The translations under genes and the position numbers were made by a program. A stretch of DNA of 64,000 bases from Xylophilus sp. GOD-11R. GTDB taxonomy: Bacteria > Pseudomonadota > Gammaproteobacteria > Burkholderiales > Burkholderiaceae_C. Of the stretch, positions 47,925-58,501 are shown piece after piece. Location of the stretch: NCBI RefSeq assembly GCF_033546935.1, contig NZ_CP137854.1, positions 1-64,000 of the forward strand, read 5' to 3'. Positions within the stretch are counted from its first letter, which is position 1, and every line of letters begins with the position of its first letter. Below the pieces are notes generated by a model that saw only the letters and a program-made list of their open reading frames with translations, was not told the origin of the DNA and made no database searches.

Positions 47925-50012
47925 ATGAAGCTCAGCTCCTTCACGCTGCCCCGGGTGCAGCCCGGCGTGTTCTTTCCAGCGGCGCGGCCCTTCGCCTGGC
48001 GGCGCTGGTCGCTCTGGCCACTGCTGATCGGCCTGGTCACGGTGATGCTGGTCACGCTGGTCTGGCTGGCCGGGCGCTACGAGGCCAGCCAGGTGCAGAG
48101 CCGCATCGAGCGCGACGTGGGCGATGCCATCGCCGACATCCGCAGCGGCCTGGCGCGCGACCTGCAGAGCCTGCAGGCGCTGCAGTCGGCGTCGTGGACA
48201 CCGGGCATCGCCTCGCCGCCGCAGGCCTGGAACGACGCCGCCCGCCAGCTGCTGCGCGAGCGGCGCGAACTGGTGCGCATCGAATCGCGCGACCGCTCGC
48301 TGCGCCTGCTCGCCAGCATCGACTCGCCCTATCGCGCGCCACCGATGCCCGGCGACCACGAACGCCTGAGCAATGCCGAAGAGTCGCTGACCTGCGCCAC
48401 CGCCCGCCGCACCGGCACGCCCATGTATTCGCCGAGCTACTTCATGCGGCGCCAGGACGGGCTGGGCTTCGAGGTGGTCGAACTCTGCGTGCCGGTTCAG
48501 CGCGGGCTGCAGCCCACCGGCTACCTGGTGGCGACCTTCGCGCTGCAGGAAGTGCTCTCGGAGCTGATCGGCCCGCAGATCACCCGGCACCAGGACGTGT
48601 CTTTCACCGAGCCCGACGGCACCCGGCTGGCCGCGCGCCACGGCTCATCCAAGCGCGGCACCCGGTTGTTCTCGGCGCACCAGCTGCTCGACCTGCCCGG
48701 CACCGCGTTGGTGTTGCGCATGGACAGCTGGCACGGCGCGCCCAGCGTGTTTCCCAACGTACTCACCGCGCTGGTCACCTTCATGTCGATCGCGCTGGTG
48801 TCGGTGCTGGTGCTGCTGTCCAAGGACAACCGGCGCCGGCTGCAGGCCGAGCACGATCTGGCCGAGGCGCTGGCGTTTCGCAAGGCGATGGAGGATTCGC
48901 TGGTCACCGGCCTGCGCGCCCGCGACCTGCAGGGCCGCATCACCTACGTGAATCCGGCCTTCTGCAAGATGGTCGGCTTCGACGCCGACGAGCTGCTGGG
49001 CCACGACGGCGATCTGCCCTACTGGCCGCCCGAGCGGGCCGACGAGAACCGCCGCCGCCAGGCCCACCGGCTGGCCGGCGACGCACCGCCGCCGCCGCAG
49101 GAGGGCGTGGAATCGACCTTCATGCGGCGCGACGGCACGCGCTTCCCGGTGCTGATCATCGAGGCACCGCTGATCAACGCGCAGGGTCTGCACACCGGCT
49201 GGATGGGCGCGTTTCTCGACCTCAGCGAGCAGCGTCGCAGCGAGGAGCTGTCGCGCGCCAGCGCCGAGCGGCTGCAGGCCACCGCGCGGCTGGCGACGGT
49301 CGGCGAAATGGCATCGCTGCTCAGCCACGAACTCAACCAGCCGCTGGCGGCCATCTCCAGCTACGCCACCGGCTCGCTCAACCTGCTGGCGCACGACGGC
49401 AGCCGCGGCCCGGCGCCCGATGCCGGCACGCTGCGCGACATCTCCATGGCGATGCACCGCATCGGCGAGCAGGCCGAACGCGCCGGGCGGGTGATCCGCA
49501 GCGTCAACGACTTCGTGCGCCGCCGTGACCAGTCGCGCGAGGCCATCGCGGCGCGGGCGCTGATCGACGCGGTCATGCCGCTGATCGGCCTGCAGGCGCG
49601 CAAGCTGAGCGTGGAGGTGCGCATCCGCGTGGATGCCGGCCTGCCGCCCACGCAGTGCGACCGCACCATGGTCGAGCAGGTGCTGCTCAACCTCGCGCGC
49701 AACGGCATGCAGGCCATGGCGCAGGTGGCGATACCGCAGCGCATTCTGGAGATCGGCGCCCGGCTGGCGTCGGCCGACGCGCGCGGACAATGGATCGAGT
49801 TCCGCGTCTGCGACCGGGGGCCGGGCATCGCGCCGGAAGTCGCGGCCCAGCTCTTCACGCCCTTCTTCACCACCAAAACCGAAGGCATGGGCCTGGGCCT
49901 GAGCCTGTGCCGCACGGTCATCGAGCAGCACGGCGGCCAGCTCGGTCACGGGCCGCAGCCGGGCGCCGGCACCATCTTCTTCTTCACCCTGCCGACGGGC
50001 AAAAAAGGATAG
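47925..50012 (+). CDS. Membrane PAS sensor histidine kinase
   Basis: A 695-residue sensor kinase. Helix 1 (about 30-50) and helix 2 (about 282-304) bracket a ~230-residue periplasmic sensing domain. A cytoplasmic PAS domain follows (about 325-445; GRITYVNPAFCKMVGFDADE). HisKA contains the phospho-acceptor His 468 in LLSHELNQPLAAI, and HATPase_c carries N-box ARNGMQAM, DRGPGI and GLGLSLCRTVIEQHGG. It resembles DctB/FixL-type kinases; the signal is unknown. The FixJ-like regulator follows 6 bases later. Confidence 0.9.
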   Translation: MKLSSFTLPRVQPGVFFPAARPFAWRRWSLWPLLIGLVTVMLVTLVWLAGRYEASQVQSRIERDVGDAIADIRSGLARDLQSLQALQSASWTPGIASPPQAWNDAARQLLRERRELVRIESRDRSLRLLASIDSPYRAPPMPGDHERLSNAEESLTCATARRTGTPMYSPSYFMRRQDGLGFEVVELCVPVQRGLQPTGYLVATFALQEVLSELIGPQITRHQDVSFTEPDGTRLAARHGSSKRGTRLFSAHQLLDLPGTALVLRMDSWHGAPSVFPNVLTALVTFMSIALVSVLVLLSKDNRRRLQAEHDLAEALAFRKAMEDSLVTGLRARDLQGRITYVNPAFCKMVGFDADELLGHDGDLPYWPPERADENRRRQAHRLAGDAPPPPQEGVESTFMRRDGTRFPVLIIEAPLINAQGLHTGWMGAFLDLSEQRRSEELSRASAERLQATARLATVGEMASLLSHELNQPLAAISSYATGSLNLLAHDGSRGPAPDAGTLRDISMAMHRIGEQAERAGRVIRSVNDFVRRRDQSREAIAARALIDAVMPLIGLQARKLSVEVRIRVDAGLPPTQCDRTMVEQVLLNLARNGMQAMAQVAIPQRILEIGARLASADARGQWIEFRVCDRGPGIAPEVAAQLFTPFFTTKTEGMGLGLSLCRTVIEQHGGQLGHGPQPGAGTIFFFTLPTGKKG

Positions 50013-50018
50013 CGAATC

Positions 50019-50675
50019 GTGGTTTCCGCATTGGATGCGACTGTTTTCATCGTCGACGATGACGCCGGGGTGCGCGATGCGCTGGCCTGGCTGCTGCGCT
50101 CGCGCCGCCTCCTGAGCGACACCTTCGATAGCGCCGAAGCCTTCGACCAGATGCTGGCGCAATCCGGCGGCAACGGCGGCGCGGCCATCTCGGCGCTCTC
50201 GCATCCGTGCTGCCTGCTGCTCGACGTGCGCATGCCCGGCATGAGCGGGCTGGCGCTGTTCGACACCCTGGTGGCGCGCGGCCTGCACACGGTCATGCCG
50301 GTGATCTTTCTGACCGGCCACGGCGACGTGCCCACCGCCGTCGACGCGGTACGGCGCGGTGCCTACGACTTCTGCGAAAAGCCGTTTTCCGACAACGCGC
50401 TGGTCGACCGTATCGAGCGGGCTCTGCAGCATTCGGCCGAGGTGCTGGCCCGCCGCGCCGAGGCGCAGGCGGTGCACAAACAGCTCACCGAGCTCACCGA
50501 CCGCGAACGCGACGTGATGCGCCTGGTGGTCGAGGGACTGCCCAACAAGCTCATCGCCGACCAGCTCGACATCAGCGTGCGCACGGTGGAAGTGCACCGC
50601 GCCCGGGTGTTCGACAAGATGGACGTGCGCTCGGCCGTGGAGCTGGCCAACCTGCTGCGCAGCGCCGAAGCCTGA
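50019..50675 (+). CDS. FixJ/TtrR-type two-component response regulator
   Basis: A 218-residue regulator. The receiver domain (about 7-122) has acidic DDD at 13-15, phosphorylated Asp 69 in LLLDVRMPGMSG, and Lys 121 in CEKPF. A LuxR/GerE helix-turn-helix (about 152-212) follows: LTDRERDVMRLVVEGLPN, then VRTVEVHRARVFDKM. Paired with the upstream kinase. Start is GTG at 50019. Neighbouring genes give no clear hint of the regulon. Confidence 0.9.
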   Translation: MVSALDATVFIVDDDAGVRDALAWLLRSRRLLSDTFDSAEAFDQMLAQSGGNGGAAISALSHPCCLLLDVRMPGMSGLALFDTLVARGLHTVMPVIFLTGHGDVPTAVDAVRRGAYDFCEKPFSDNALVDRIERALQHSAEVLARRAEAQAVHKQLTELTDRERDVMRLVVEGLPNKLIADQLDISVRTVEVHRARVFDKMDVRSAVELANLLRSAEA

Positions 50676-50684
50676 GCGCTCGGC

Positions 50685-51125
50685 TCAGGAGGTGCTGCGC
50701 GCGGCGTCGAGGTGGGCCTTGGCGCGCTGGGCCAGGGCGATGTCGCCGGGGGTCTCGGGGTTGAAGGCCGGCGCGGGGATCGGCCGGCCATGGGAGTCGA
50801 CCGACACGAACACGATCAGGCATTCGGTGGTCTTTTCCATCTGGCCGCTCTTCATGTCGCCGCTGCGCACTTCCACCGAGATGTTCATGCTGGTGCGGCC
50901 GGTGAAGGCCATGCGCGCTTCCACCTCGACCAGGTCGCCGATCATGATCGGCCGATGGAAGCGGATGCTGCCGAGGAACACGGTCACGCAGTAGCGCTTG
51001 GCCCAGCTGGTCGCGCAGGCGTAGCCCGCCTCGTCGATCCATTTCATGACGGTGCCGCCGTGCACCTTGCCGCCGAAATTGACGGTGCTGGGCTCGGCGA
51101 GGAATCGCAGGGTGATGCTGGACAT
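50685..51125 (-). CDS. Acyl-CoA thioesterase, hotdog fold
   Basis: A 146-residue thioesterase hydrolysing acyl-CoA (YciA/BFIT type). The hotdog signature NFGGKVHGGTVMKWIDEAGYA has the catalytic Asp in WIDEAG (about 30), followed by RPIMIGDLVEVEARMAFTG and conserved strands. The ATG at 51125 is the conserved start. It converges with the response regulator (9 bases between stops) and lies 28 bases downstream of the flavin reductase gene on the same strand. Confidence 0.88.
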   Translation of the reverse strand: MSSITLRFLAEPSTVNFGGKVHGGTVMKWIDEAGYACATSWAKRYCVTVFLGSIRFHRPIMIGDLVEVEARMAFTGRTSMNISVEVRSGDMKSGQMEKTTECLIVFVSVDSHGRPIPAPAFNPETPGDIALAQRAKAHLDAARSTS

Positions 51126-51153
51126 GCGGGCGCTCCGTGGGCTTTTTGAGAAT

Positions 51154-51720
51154 TCAGATCGGCAGCTCGGTATAGAACCGGCCACCGTGATAGAGCAAGG
51201 GGCGCGCGTCGGCGCGGTGGTGGCAGGCCTCGACCTCGCCGACGAAGATGGTGTGGTCGCCCTCCACATGCCGGCTGCGGCTGAAGCATTCGAAGGTGGC
51301 GGCCGCGCCGGCGATGAGCGGCGCGCCGCTGACGCCGGTGGTGAACTCGACGCCGGCCCAGCGGTCGACGCCGCGGGTGGCGAACTGCATCGCCAGCGCC
51401 TTCTGTTCGGCGGCCAGCACATGAATGGCGTAATGCGTGCCTTGCAGAAACGCAGCCATCGCACTGGAGGCGTGCGACAGGCTCCACAGCACCAGCGGCG
51501 GTGCCAGCGACACCGAGTTGAAGGAATTGGCCGTCAGTCCGACCAGCGTGCCGTCGGCCGCGCGGGCGGTGACGATGGTGACGCCGGTGGCGAACATGCC
51601 GAGCGCCTGGCGGAATTCGGGCGCCGAAAAATCGGGGGTGCGGGCCTGGGTCACCGGCGTTGCGGGTGCAGTCACGTGAGGCGCCGCGCGGAGCGGCAGG
51701 TCTGGGGGCGGAATCTTCAT
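51154..51720 (-). CDS. Flavin reductase family protein
   Basis: A 188-residue FMN-binding split-barrel reductase (HpaC-like), which supplies reduced flavin to monooxygenases. Family blocks: FRQALGMFATGVTIVTA (about 37-53), GLTANSFNSVSLAPPLVLWSL split near residue 70, and DHTIFVGEVE (about 155). Its ATG at 51720 overlaps the phosphoesterase stop (TAATG), so it is translationally coupled. The monooxygenase partner is not in this window. Confidence 0.88.
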   Translation of the reverse strand: MKIPPPDLPLRAAPHVTAPATPVTQARTPDFSAPEFRQALGMFATGVTIVTARAADGTLVGLTANSFNSVSLAPPLVLWSLSHASSAMAAFLQGTHYAIHVLAAEQKALAMQFATRGVDRWAGVEFTTGVSGAPLIAGAAATFECFSRSRHVEGDHTIFVGEVEACHHRADARPLLYHGGRFYTELPI

Positions 51721-52544
51721 TATCCCGCGACGGGCACGTCGATCAGCCAGTCGGGCCGGAACGCGTCCTGCTCGTGCTTGTGGGCATAGCCCAGCGGATT
51801 GGCGATGACGCGGCAGCCGTGCTCCACATAGTCGCTGGGCGCATGCAGATGGCCGTGCAGCCAGAGGTCGGCGCCGGCCAGCAGACCATCGAGCCGGTTG
51901 CAGAAGCCGGCCGTGCCGGGCACCAGTCCGTAGCGCGGGTCGGCACTGCCCAGGCTGGGCGCGAAATGCGTGACGACCACGGTCGGCCCGTCGAAGGGCC
52001 GCGCCAGCATGCTGCGCAGCCATTGCTGGCAGACCAGGCCCTGCGCGCGCAGGCCGGCGGCCAGCCAGGGCTGGCCCTGGCGGGTGCTGCCGGTCTTGCT
52101 CAGGTAGAAGTCGGCGGCGCGCATCGCCTTGGTGCGGGCCTGCTCGGCCTGTTGCGGCGTGGCACGTTCCGGCACCAGGGCGTCGAAATCGGTCCACAGC
52201 GTGCTGCCGAGCAAGCGCGTGCCGCCGATTTCCAGCGACTGCCGCTCCAGCCAGGCGATGCCGAGCCGGTCGCAAAGGCGGCGCAGGCGGTCGTGGGCGG
52301 CGTCGAAATCCTGGCCGTCGTATTCGTGGTTGCCCGGCACGAAGACCACCGGTGTCGGCCAGGCGCCGTACTGGGGCAGGGGCGAGAAGCGGGTCAGGCC
52401 GAAATCCGGCGACGGCAGCAGGGTGCCGGGCTTGTCGGAGCCGATGTCGCCGGCCAGCACCAGCAGGTCGGCGCCAGGGGCCGGTTCCAGGCGGATCCAG
52501 GGTTGCACTTCCAGGTGCAGATCGGAGAAGAGCTGCAGTCGCAT
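51720..52544 (-). CDS. Calcineurin-like metallophosphoesterase
   Basis: A 274-residue cytoplasmic metallophosphoesterase. Metal-site motifs run in order: FSDLHLE (about 6-12), LVLAGDIGS (about 29-37), PGNHEYDG (about 69), VVTHFAPS (about 190) and HGHLHAP (about 230). Substrate unknown; phosphodiester or nucleotide targets are typical. It is the middle gene of a LysR-phosphoesterase-flavin reductase operon, with TGATG and TAATG junctions on either side. Confidence 0.87.
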   Translation of the reverse strand: MRLQLFSDLHLEVQPWIRLEPAPGADLLVLAGDIGSDKPGTLLPSPDFGLTRFSPLPQYGAWPTPVVFVPGNHEYDGQDFDAAHDRLRRLCDRLGIAWLERQSLEIGGTRLLGSTLWTDFDALVPERATPQQAEQARTKAMRAADFYLSKTGSTRQGQPWLAAGLRAQGLVCQQWLRSMLARPFDGPTVVVTHFAPSLGSADPRYGLVPGTAGFCNRLDGLLAGADLWLHGHLHAPSDYVEHGCRVIANPLGYAHKHEQDAFRPDWLIDVPVAG

Positions 52545-53509
52545 CACATGGGGCCCGCGAGTTCGGCCGCGCGCGCCACGGACCGGCGCAACCATTCGTG
52601 CGCGGCGGAGTTGTGCTGGCGCTTGTGCCAGAGCGCATCGACGTGCACCGTGGGCACGGTGAAAGGCAGCGGCCGCCAGACGATGCGGTCGGCCAGGCCG
52701 GTGGCGCCGACGAAGTGGCGCGGCAGCACGGTCAGCAGGTCCGACTGCGCCACCACCCGGCCGGCGGTGTAGAACTGGTTGACGGTTACCGTCACCCGGC
52801 GCTGCCGGTTGAGCAGCGCCAGTGCTTCGTCGATGAAGCCGTAGGGCCGGCCGGAAAAGCTCACCAGCATGTGGCGCGCCGCGCAGAAGCGCTCGGTGGT
52901 GAACTCCTTGGCCGAGAGCTGCGACAACGGATGCCCGTGCCGCATCACGCAAACGTATTCGCCGTGGTACAGCCGCTGGTAAGCGAAGGTCTGGTCTTCG
53001 CCCGCCTGGCTGCGGGCGGTGAGGTCGGCCAGCACGGCGGGAAAGTAGCCCACCGCCAGGTCGGCGGCCTCGTCGACCAGCAGCTTGCGCGGGTCGCGCG
53101 TGGCCAGCGGCAGGGCGCGCAGCTGGATGCCCGGTGCCTCGGTCTCCAGGATGTTGACCAACCCCGGCATGAGCACGGTGGCGGTGGCGTCGGCCATGGC
53201 GAGGGTGAAGGAGAGTTCGGCGGTCGCGGGTGAGAAGGTCTGCGGCGCCAGCGATCGCTGCAGTTGCCGCAGCGATTCGCGCACATCCGGCCATATCGCC
53301 AGTGCCCGGGGGGTGGGCTCCATGCCCTGGCCCTGGCGGCGCACCAGCTCGTCGCCCAGGATGTCGCGTAAACGCCGCAGGGCGTTGCTGACCGCGGGTT
53401 GGGTGAGGCTGAGGTTGTGGGCGGCGCGAGTGAGGCTGCGCTCGGCCATCACTTCGTCGAATACACGGAGGAGATTGAGGTCGAAACTGCGGAAATTGAG
53501 CGGGGCCAT
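52544..53509 (-). CDS. LysR-family regulator
   Basis: A 321-residue regulator. The N-terminal winged helix (about 6-65; FDLNLLRVFDEVMAERSLTR, then LSLTQPAVSNALRRLRD) is close to the NodD/SyrM-like LysR branch, and a substrate-binding domain fills the rest. The ATG at 53509 (MAPLNFRSF) fits; an in-frame ATG at 53557 is upstream of any conserved sequence. It overlaps the phosphoesterase start (TGATG), an unusual arrangement in which the regulator leads its own operon. Confidence 0.9.
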   Translation of the reverse strand: MAPLNFRSFDLNLLRVFDEVMAERSLTRAAHNLSLTQPAVSNALRRLRDILGDELVRRQGQGMEPTPRALAIWPDVRESLRQLQRSLAPQTFSPATAELSFTLAMADATATVLMPGLVNILETEAPGIQLRALPLATRDPRKLLVDEAADLAVGYFPAVLADLTARSQAGEDQTFAYQRLYHGEYVCVMRHGHPLSQLSAKEFTTERFCAARHMLVSFSGRPYGFIDEALALLNRQRRVTVTVNQFYTAGRVVAQSDLLTVLPRHFVGATGLADRIVWRPLPFTVPTVHVDALWHKRQHNSAAHEWLRRSVARAAELAGPM

Positions 53510-53609
53510 CTGTGGATTATGCGCAACAAAATCACTGTGGTGAATATCGAGAATCACCTAAATAAAGTTGAGAGGCACCGGGGTAAACCCCTAGTATTCA
53601 CCTATCCCG

Positions 53610-53627
53610 CCGGACGGAGTTGTCCGG
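53610..53627 (+). promoter_or_regulatory. Leader hairpin before the 86-residue protein gene
   Basis: A perfect inverted repeat CCGGAC (53610-53615) and GTCCGG (53622-53627) with a 6-base spacer, 20 bases before the start codon and just upstream of a GGAGAG ribosome site. It could be an operator or an RNA stem limiting translation. Confidence 0.35.
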
Positions 53628-53647
53628 TAACCACTGGAGAGTTCACC

Positions 53648-53908
53648 ATGACCGCATTCGTTCACAACCAATTTTCCTTCGATCACGACGGTGCCGACCG
53701 CGCTGCCAAGGTCGCCCGTACCGTCAAGACCGCTGTCGCCGCGCCCCTGCGCAAGCTGTCGCAACGCATCGCCGCCTTCGTCGCCGAAAGCCGCAGCGCT
53801 TCGGAAGACCACAAGCTCTGGGAAATGGCACTGGCCGACGCCCGCGTGATGGCCGACATCAGCCGTGCGATGAAGCAAGGTGCGCCCAACAAGGTCGCCT
53901 TTTACTGA
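53648..53908 (+). CDS. Small soluble protein of unknown function
   Basis: An 86-residue, largely helical protein of no family I can name. It has no membrane helix. A basic helix (AAKVARTVKTAVAAPLRKLS) and a second amphipathic stretch (HKLWEMALADARVMADISRA) suggest a nucleic-acid or protein-binding helical pair, vaguely like DUF1127-sized proteins. A strong GGAGAG site precedes ATG 53648, and a terminator follows. It is divergent from the LysR gene. Confidence 0.7.
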   Translation: MTAFVHNQFSFDHDGADRAAKVARTVKTAVAAPLRKLSQRIAAFVAESRSASEDHKLWEMALADARVMADISRAMKQGAPNKVAFY

Positions 53909-53976
53909 TCTACCCCCGGGGCGGCCGCGATAAGCGACGGCCCCGACGACGTGGGAAACCGCGTTCTTCTCCAATT

Positions 53977-54004
53977 GCCGTGGCCTGCCGCCACGGCTTT
54001 TTTG
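53977..54004 (+). terminator. Rho-independent terminator after the 86-residue protein gene
   Basis: Stem GCCGTGGC (53977-53984) with GCCACGGC (53990-53997), 5-base loop, then seven T. Confidence 0.85.
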
Positions 54005-54032
54005 TTTCCGGCGCTCCGCCGATGCGCAGAGC

Positions 54033-54065
54033 AAAAAAATGGCCGCCCGGGTGGGCGGCCATTTT
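54033..54065 (-). terminator. Rho-independent terminator of pckG
   Basis: Thirteen-bp stem (54036-54048 with 54053-54065; AATGGCCGCCC core) and 4-base loop. On the minus strand it ends in a T-run (A-run 54033-54039 on the plus strand), 20 bases after the pckG stop. Confidence 0.9.
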
Positions 54066-54084
54066 CATGGGGCTATGCGGACGA

Positions 54085-55959
54085 TCAGGCTTCGGCCAGG
54101 CGCTTCTCGAGCGATGCCTTGGTGTCGCGCAGGGCTTGCGGCAGGCGCTCGCCGATCTGGTCGAACAGGGCTTCGTGCAATTCCAGCTCTTCCTTCCACG
54201 TGGTGGCGTCGCAACGGCTGGCAGTTTCGAAGTGTTCCCTGGTGAAGTCCAGGCCGGTCCAGTTCAGGTCTTCGTAGGCCGGGCTGGTGCCGGTGATGTG
54301 GTCGACGCCGTCACCGGCTCGGCCTTCCAGGCGGTCGATCATCCAGGCCAGCACACGCATGTTCTCGCCGTAGCCGGGCCAGACGAACTTGCCGTCGGCA
54401 CCTTTGCGGAACCAGTTGGTCTGGAAGATCTTGGGCACTTGCGCGCCGGAGGCTTCGAGCTTCTTGCCGAGTGCGATCCAGTGTTGGAAGTAGTCGCCCA
54501 TGTTGTAGCCGGCGAAGGGCAGCATGGCGAAGGGGTCGCGTCGCACCACGCCTTGTTGGCCGAAGGCCGCGGCGGTGGTTTCCGAGCCCATGGTCGCGGC
54601 CATGTAGACGCCTTCGAGCCAGTCGCGCGCTTCGGTCACCAGCGGCACGGTGGTGGAGCGGCGGCCGCCGAAGATGAAGGCGTCGATCGCCACGCCGGCC
54701 GGGTCGTCCCAGGCTGCATCGAGGGCCGGGTTGTTGGTGGCGGGCACGGTGAAGCGCGAATTCGGGTGGGCGGCCTTGGCGCCGGTGGTCTTGGCGATTT
54801 CCGGGGTCCAGTCCTTGCCTTGCCAGTCGATCAGGTGGGCCGGCAGCTGCTTGCCCGGGGCGTCGTATTCCATGCCTTCCCACCAGACGTCGCCGTCGTC
54901 GGTGAGCGCGACGTTGGTGAACACCACGTCACGGTCGAGGCTGCGCATGCAGTTCGGGTTGGTCAGCATGTTGGTGCCGGGCGCCACGCCAAAGTAGCCG
55001 GCTTCCGGGTTGATGGCGTAGAGCTTGCCGTCGGCACCGGGCTTGATCCAGGCGATGTCGTCGCCGATGGTGGTGACCTTCCAGCCTTCGAAGCCCTGGG
55101 GCGGGACCAGCATCGAGAAGTTGGTCTTGCCGCAGGCCGAGGGGAACGCGGCGGCGACGTGGTACTTCTTGCCTTCGGGCGAGGTGACGCCCAGGATCAG
55201 CATGTGTTCGGCCAGCCAGCCTTCGTCGCGGCCCATGGTGGAGGCGATGCGCAGGGCGAAGCACTTCTTGCCCAGCAGCGCGTTGCCGCCGTAGCCGGAG
55301 CCGTACGACCAGATCTCGCGGGTCTCGGGGTAATGGACGATGTACTTGGTCTTGTTGCAGGGCCACTTCACGTCGGCCTGGCCTTCGGCGAGCGGTGCGC
55401 CGACGGTGTGCACGCAGGGCACGAAGTCGCCCTCGACGCCCAGCACGTCGTACACGCCCTTGCCCATGCGGGTCATGGTGCGCATGCTGACGGCGACGTA
55501 GGGGCTGTCGGAGAGTTCGACGCCGATGTGGGCGATGGGCGAGCCGAGCGGACCCATGGAGAACGGCACCACGTACATGGTGCGGCCGGCCATGCAGCCG
55601 TCGAAAAGCGGCTGCAGCGTAGCGCGCATTTCCGACGGTTCCATCCAATTGTTGGTGGCGCCGGCGTCGGCCTTGTCATGTGAGCAGATGTAGGTGCGGT
55701 CTTCGACACGGGCGACGTCGCTCGGGTCGGACAGGGCCAGGAAGCTGTTGGGCCGCTTGGCAGGGTTGAGCTTCTGGAAGGTGCCGGCATCGACCAGCTG
55801 CTGGCAGAGCCGGGCGTATTCCTCGTCGCTGCCGTCGCACCAGTGGATGTCCTTGGGCTTGCACAGGGCGACCATGTCGGCCACCCAGGCGATCAGCTTC
55901 GCGTTGCGAACATGGGCCGGGGCCTGCAGGTCGATACCTTGCATCACGGGTGCGTTCAT
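54085..55959 (-). CDS. pckG: Phosphoenolpyruvate carboxykinase (GTP)
   Basis: A 624-residue cytoplasmic enzyme making PEP from oxaloacetate with GTP in gluconeogenesis. The kinase-1a P-loop with the reactive cysteine is [15 protein letters not shown]. Other blocks are [19 protein letters not shown] and [14 protein letters not shown]. Length is typical for the GTP-dependent (animal/actinobacterial/Burkholderiales) type and unlike ATP-dependent PckA. Monocistronic with its own terminator. Confidence 0.95.
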   Translation of the reverse strand: MNAPVMQGIDLQAPAHVRNAKLIAWVADMVALCKPKDIHWCDGSDEEYARLCQQLVDAGTFQKLNPAKRPNSFLALSDPSDVARVEDRTYICSHDKADAGATNNWMEPSEMRATLQPLFDGCMAGRTMYVVPFSMGPLGSPIAHIGVELSDSPYVAVSMRTMTRMGKGVYDVLGVEGDFVPCVHTVGAPLAEGQADVKWPCNKTKYIVHYPETREIWSYGSGYGGNALLGKKCFALRIASTMGRDEGWLAEHMLILGVTSPEGKKYHVAAAFPSACGKTNFSMLVPPQGFEGWKVTTIGDDIAWIKPGADGKLYAINPEAGYFGVAPGTNMLTNPNCMRSLDRDVVFTNVALTDDGDVWWEGMEYDAPGKQLPAHLIDWQGKDWTPEIAKTTGAKAAHPNSRFTVPATNNPALDAAWDDPAGVAIDAFIFGGRRSTTVPLVTEARDWLEGVYMAATMGSETTAAAFGQQGVVRRDPFAMLPFAGYNMGDYFQHWIALGKKLEASGAQVPKIFQTNWFRKGADGKFVWPGYGENMRVLAWMIDRLEGRAGDGVDHITGTSPAYEDLNWTGLDFTREHFETASRCDATTWKEELELHEALFDQIGERLPQALRDTKASLEKRLAEA

Positions 55960-56203
55960 TTGGGGAATCTCCAGAGTTGAAAAATCGTCTTGCCGGAGCC
56001 CGCGACCTGCGGAAAGCGCCTCGCTTTCTGGGCGAAACGGGCGGATTTCAGGCTTCGGAAAGACGACTTGGACGACAGCGCCGGCCGTCCAGGATGACGA
56101 TTCTATGAACGCGCGCTTTTTCCCGCACGCGGTTTCGACCGAGTTTCATGCAAAAGACGCATTGAACTATGCGAAATGCTTGCTTACAAAACAGACGATA
56201 AAA
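55960..56203. other. pckG upstream region without a gene
   Basis: Holds the pckG leader and presumably its promoter, but no clear box was identified. An AT-richer stretch at about 56150-56203 leads into the next terminator. No coding signal on either strand. Confidence 0.5.
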
Positions 56204-56234
56204 AGCCCCGAACGCTCGCAAGAGCGGCGGGGCT
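56200..56234 (-). terminator. Rho-independent terminator of the 66-residue protein gene
   Basis: Outer stem AGCCCCG (56204-56210) with CGGGGCT (56228-56234), inner stem GCTC/GAGC around gcaa. On the minus strand it is followed by a T-run (56204-56200). Confidence 0.8.
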
Positions 56235-56263
56235 GCAGGCCTCGGCGGCGTAACGGTTTGTGT

Positions 56264-56464
56264 TCAGGCCATGTAGATCGCGATGAAGGCAAGCAGGAAC
56301 ATCAGTACGGCGCCTGCGATCGGCAGCACGATCGGCATCAGATGGACGACTTCCTCGATCGGGTCGTGCGGTCGCGCGTCGGCCGATCCGGCGATGTGCG
56401 CACGGGGGTCGTGCGAGTTGTCAGGAGCAGGTGCGTTGGTGGAGGCGTCGACAGGCAGGGTCAT
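56264..56464 (-). CDS. Small single-helix membrane protein
   Basis: A 66-residue protein with a hydrophilic, Asp/His/Pro-rich N-terminus and one C-terminal membrane helix (about 43-64, MPIVLPIAGAVLMFLLAFIAI). That layout suggests a tail-anchored protein with the N-terminus in the cytoplasm. No family recognised. ATG 56464 and a downstream terminator support a real gene. Confidence 0.7.
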   Translation of the reverse strand: MTLPVDASTNAPAPDNSHDPRAHIAGSADARPHDPIEEVVHLMPIVLPIAGAVLMFLLAFIAIYMA

Positions 56465-56560
56465 GGCGGGTCCGTCCGGTGGCGTGGGCAGTCGGGAATT
56501 CTACGGGCGGGCTGCGTGCCGGACGCCCGGGGTTTGCGCGCACCGCCGTGCGCGGACGGG

Positions 56561-58444
<1,884 letters not shown>

Positions 58445-58489
58445 GACCGGCGATTGTCCGCGAAACCGACGGGCCACCGTCCGGCTCCC

Positions 58490-58495
58490 TAAAAT
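58490..58495 (+). promoter_or_regulatory. Putative -10 element placing transcription start at the metH N-half ATG
   Basis: TAAAAT ends 6 bases before the ATG at 58502, so initiation would fall on the start codon. No ribosome site is seen between them. This predicts a leaderless transcript. Confidence 0.4.
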
Positions 58496-58501
58496 GTTGC
58501 G

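Noticed and set aside
53588..53597. CCCTAGTATT shared between the 86-residue gene leader and the start of the MFS gene at 61616
   Set aside because: Only ten bases, one copy being within coding sequence, with different placement; most likely chance.
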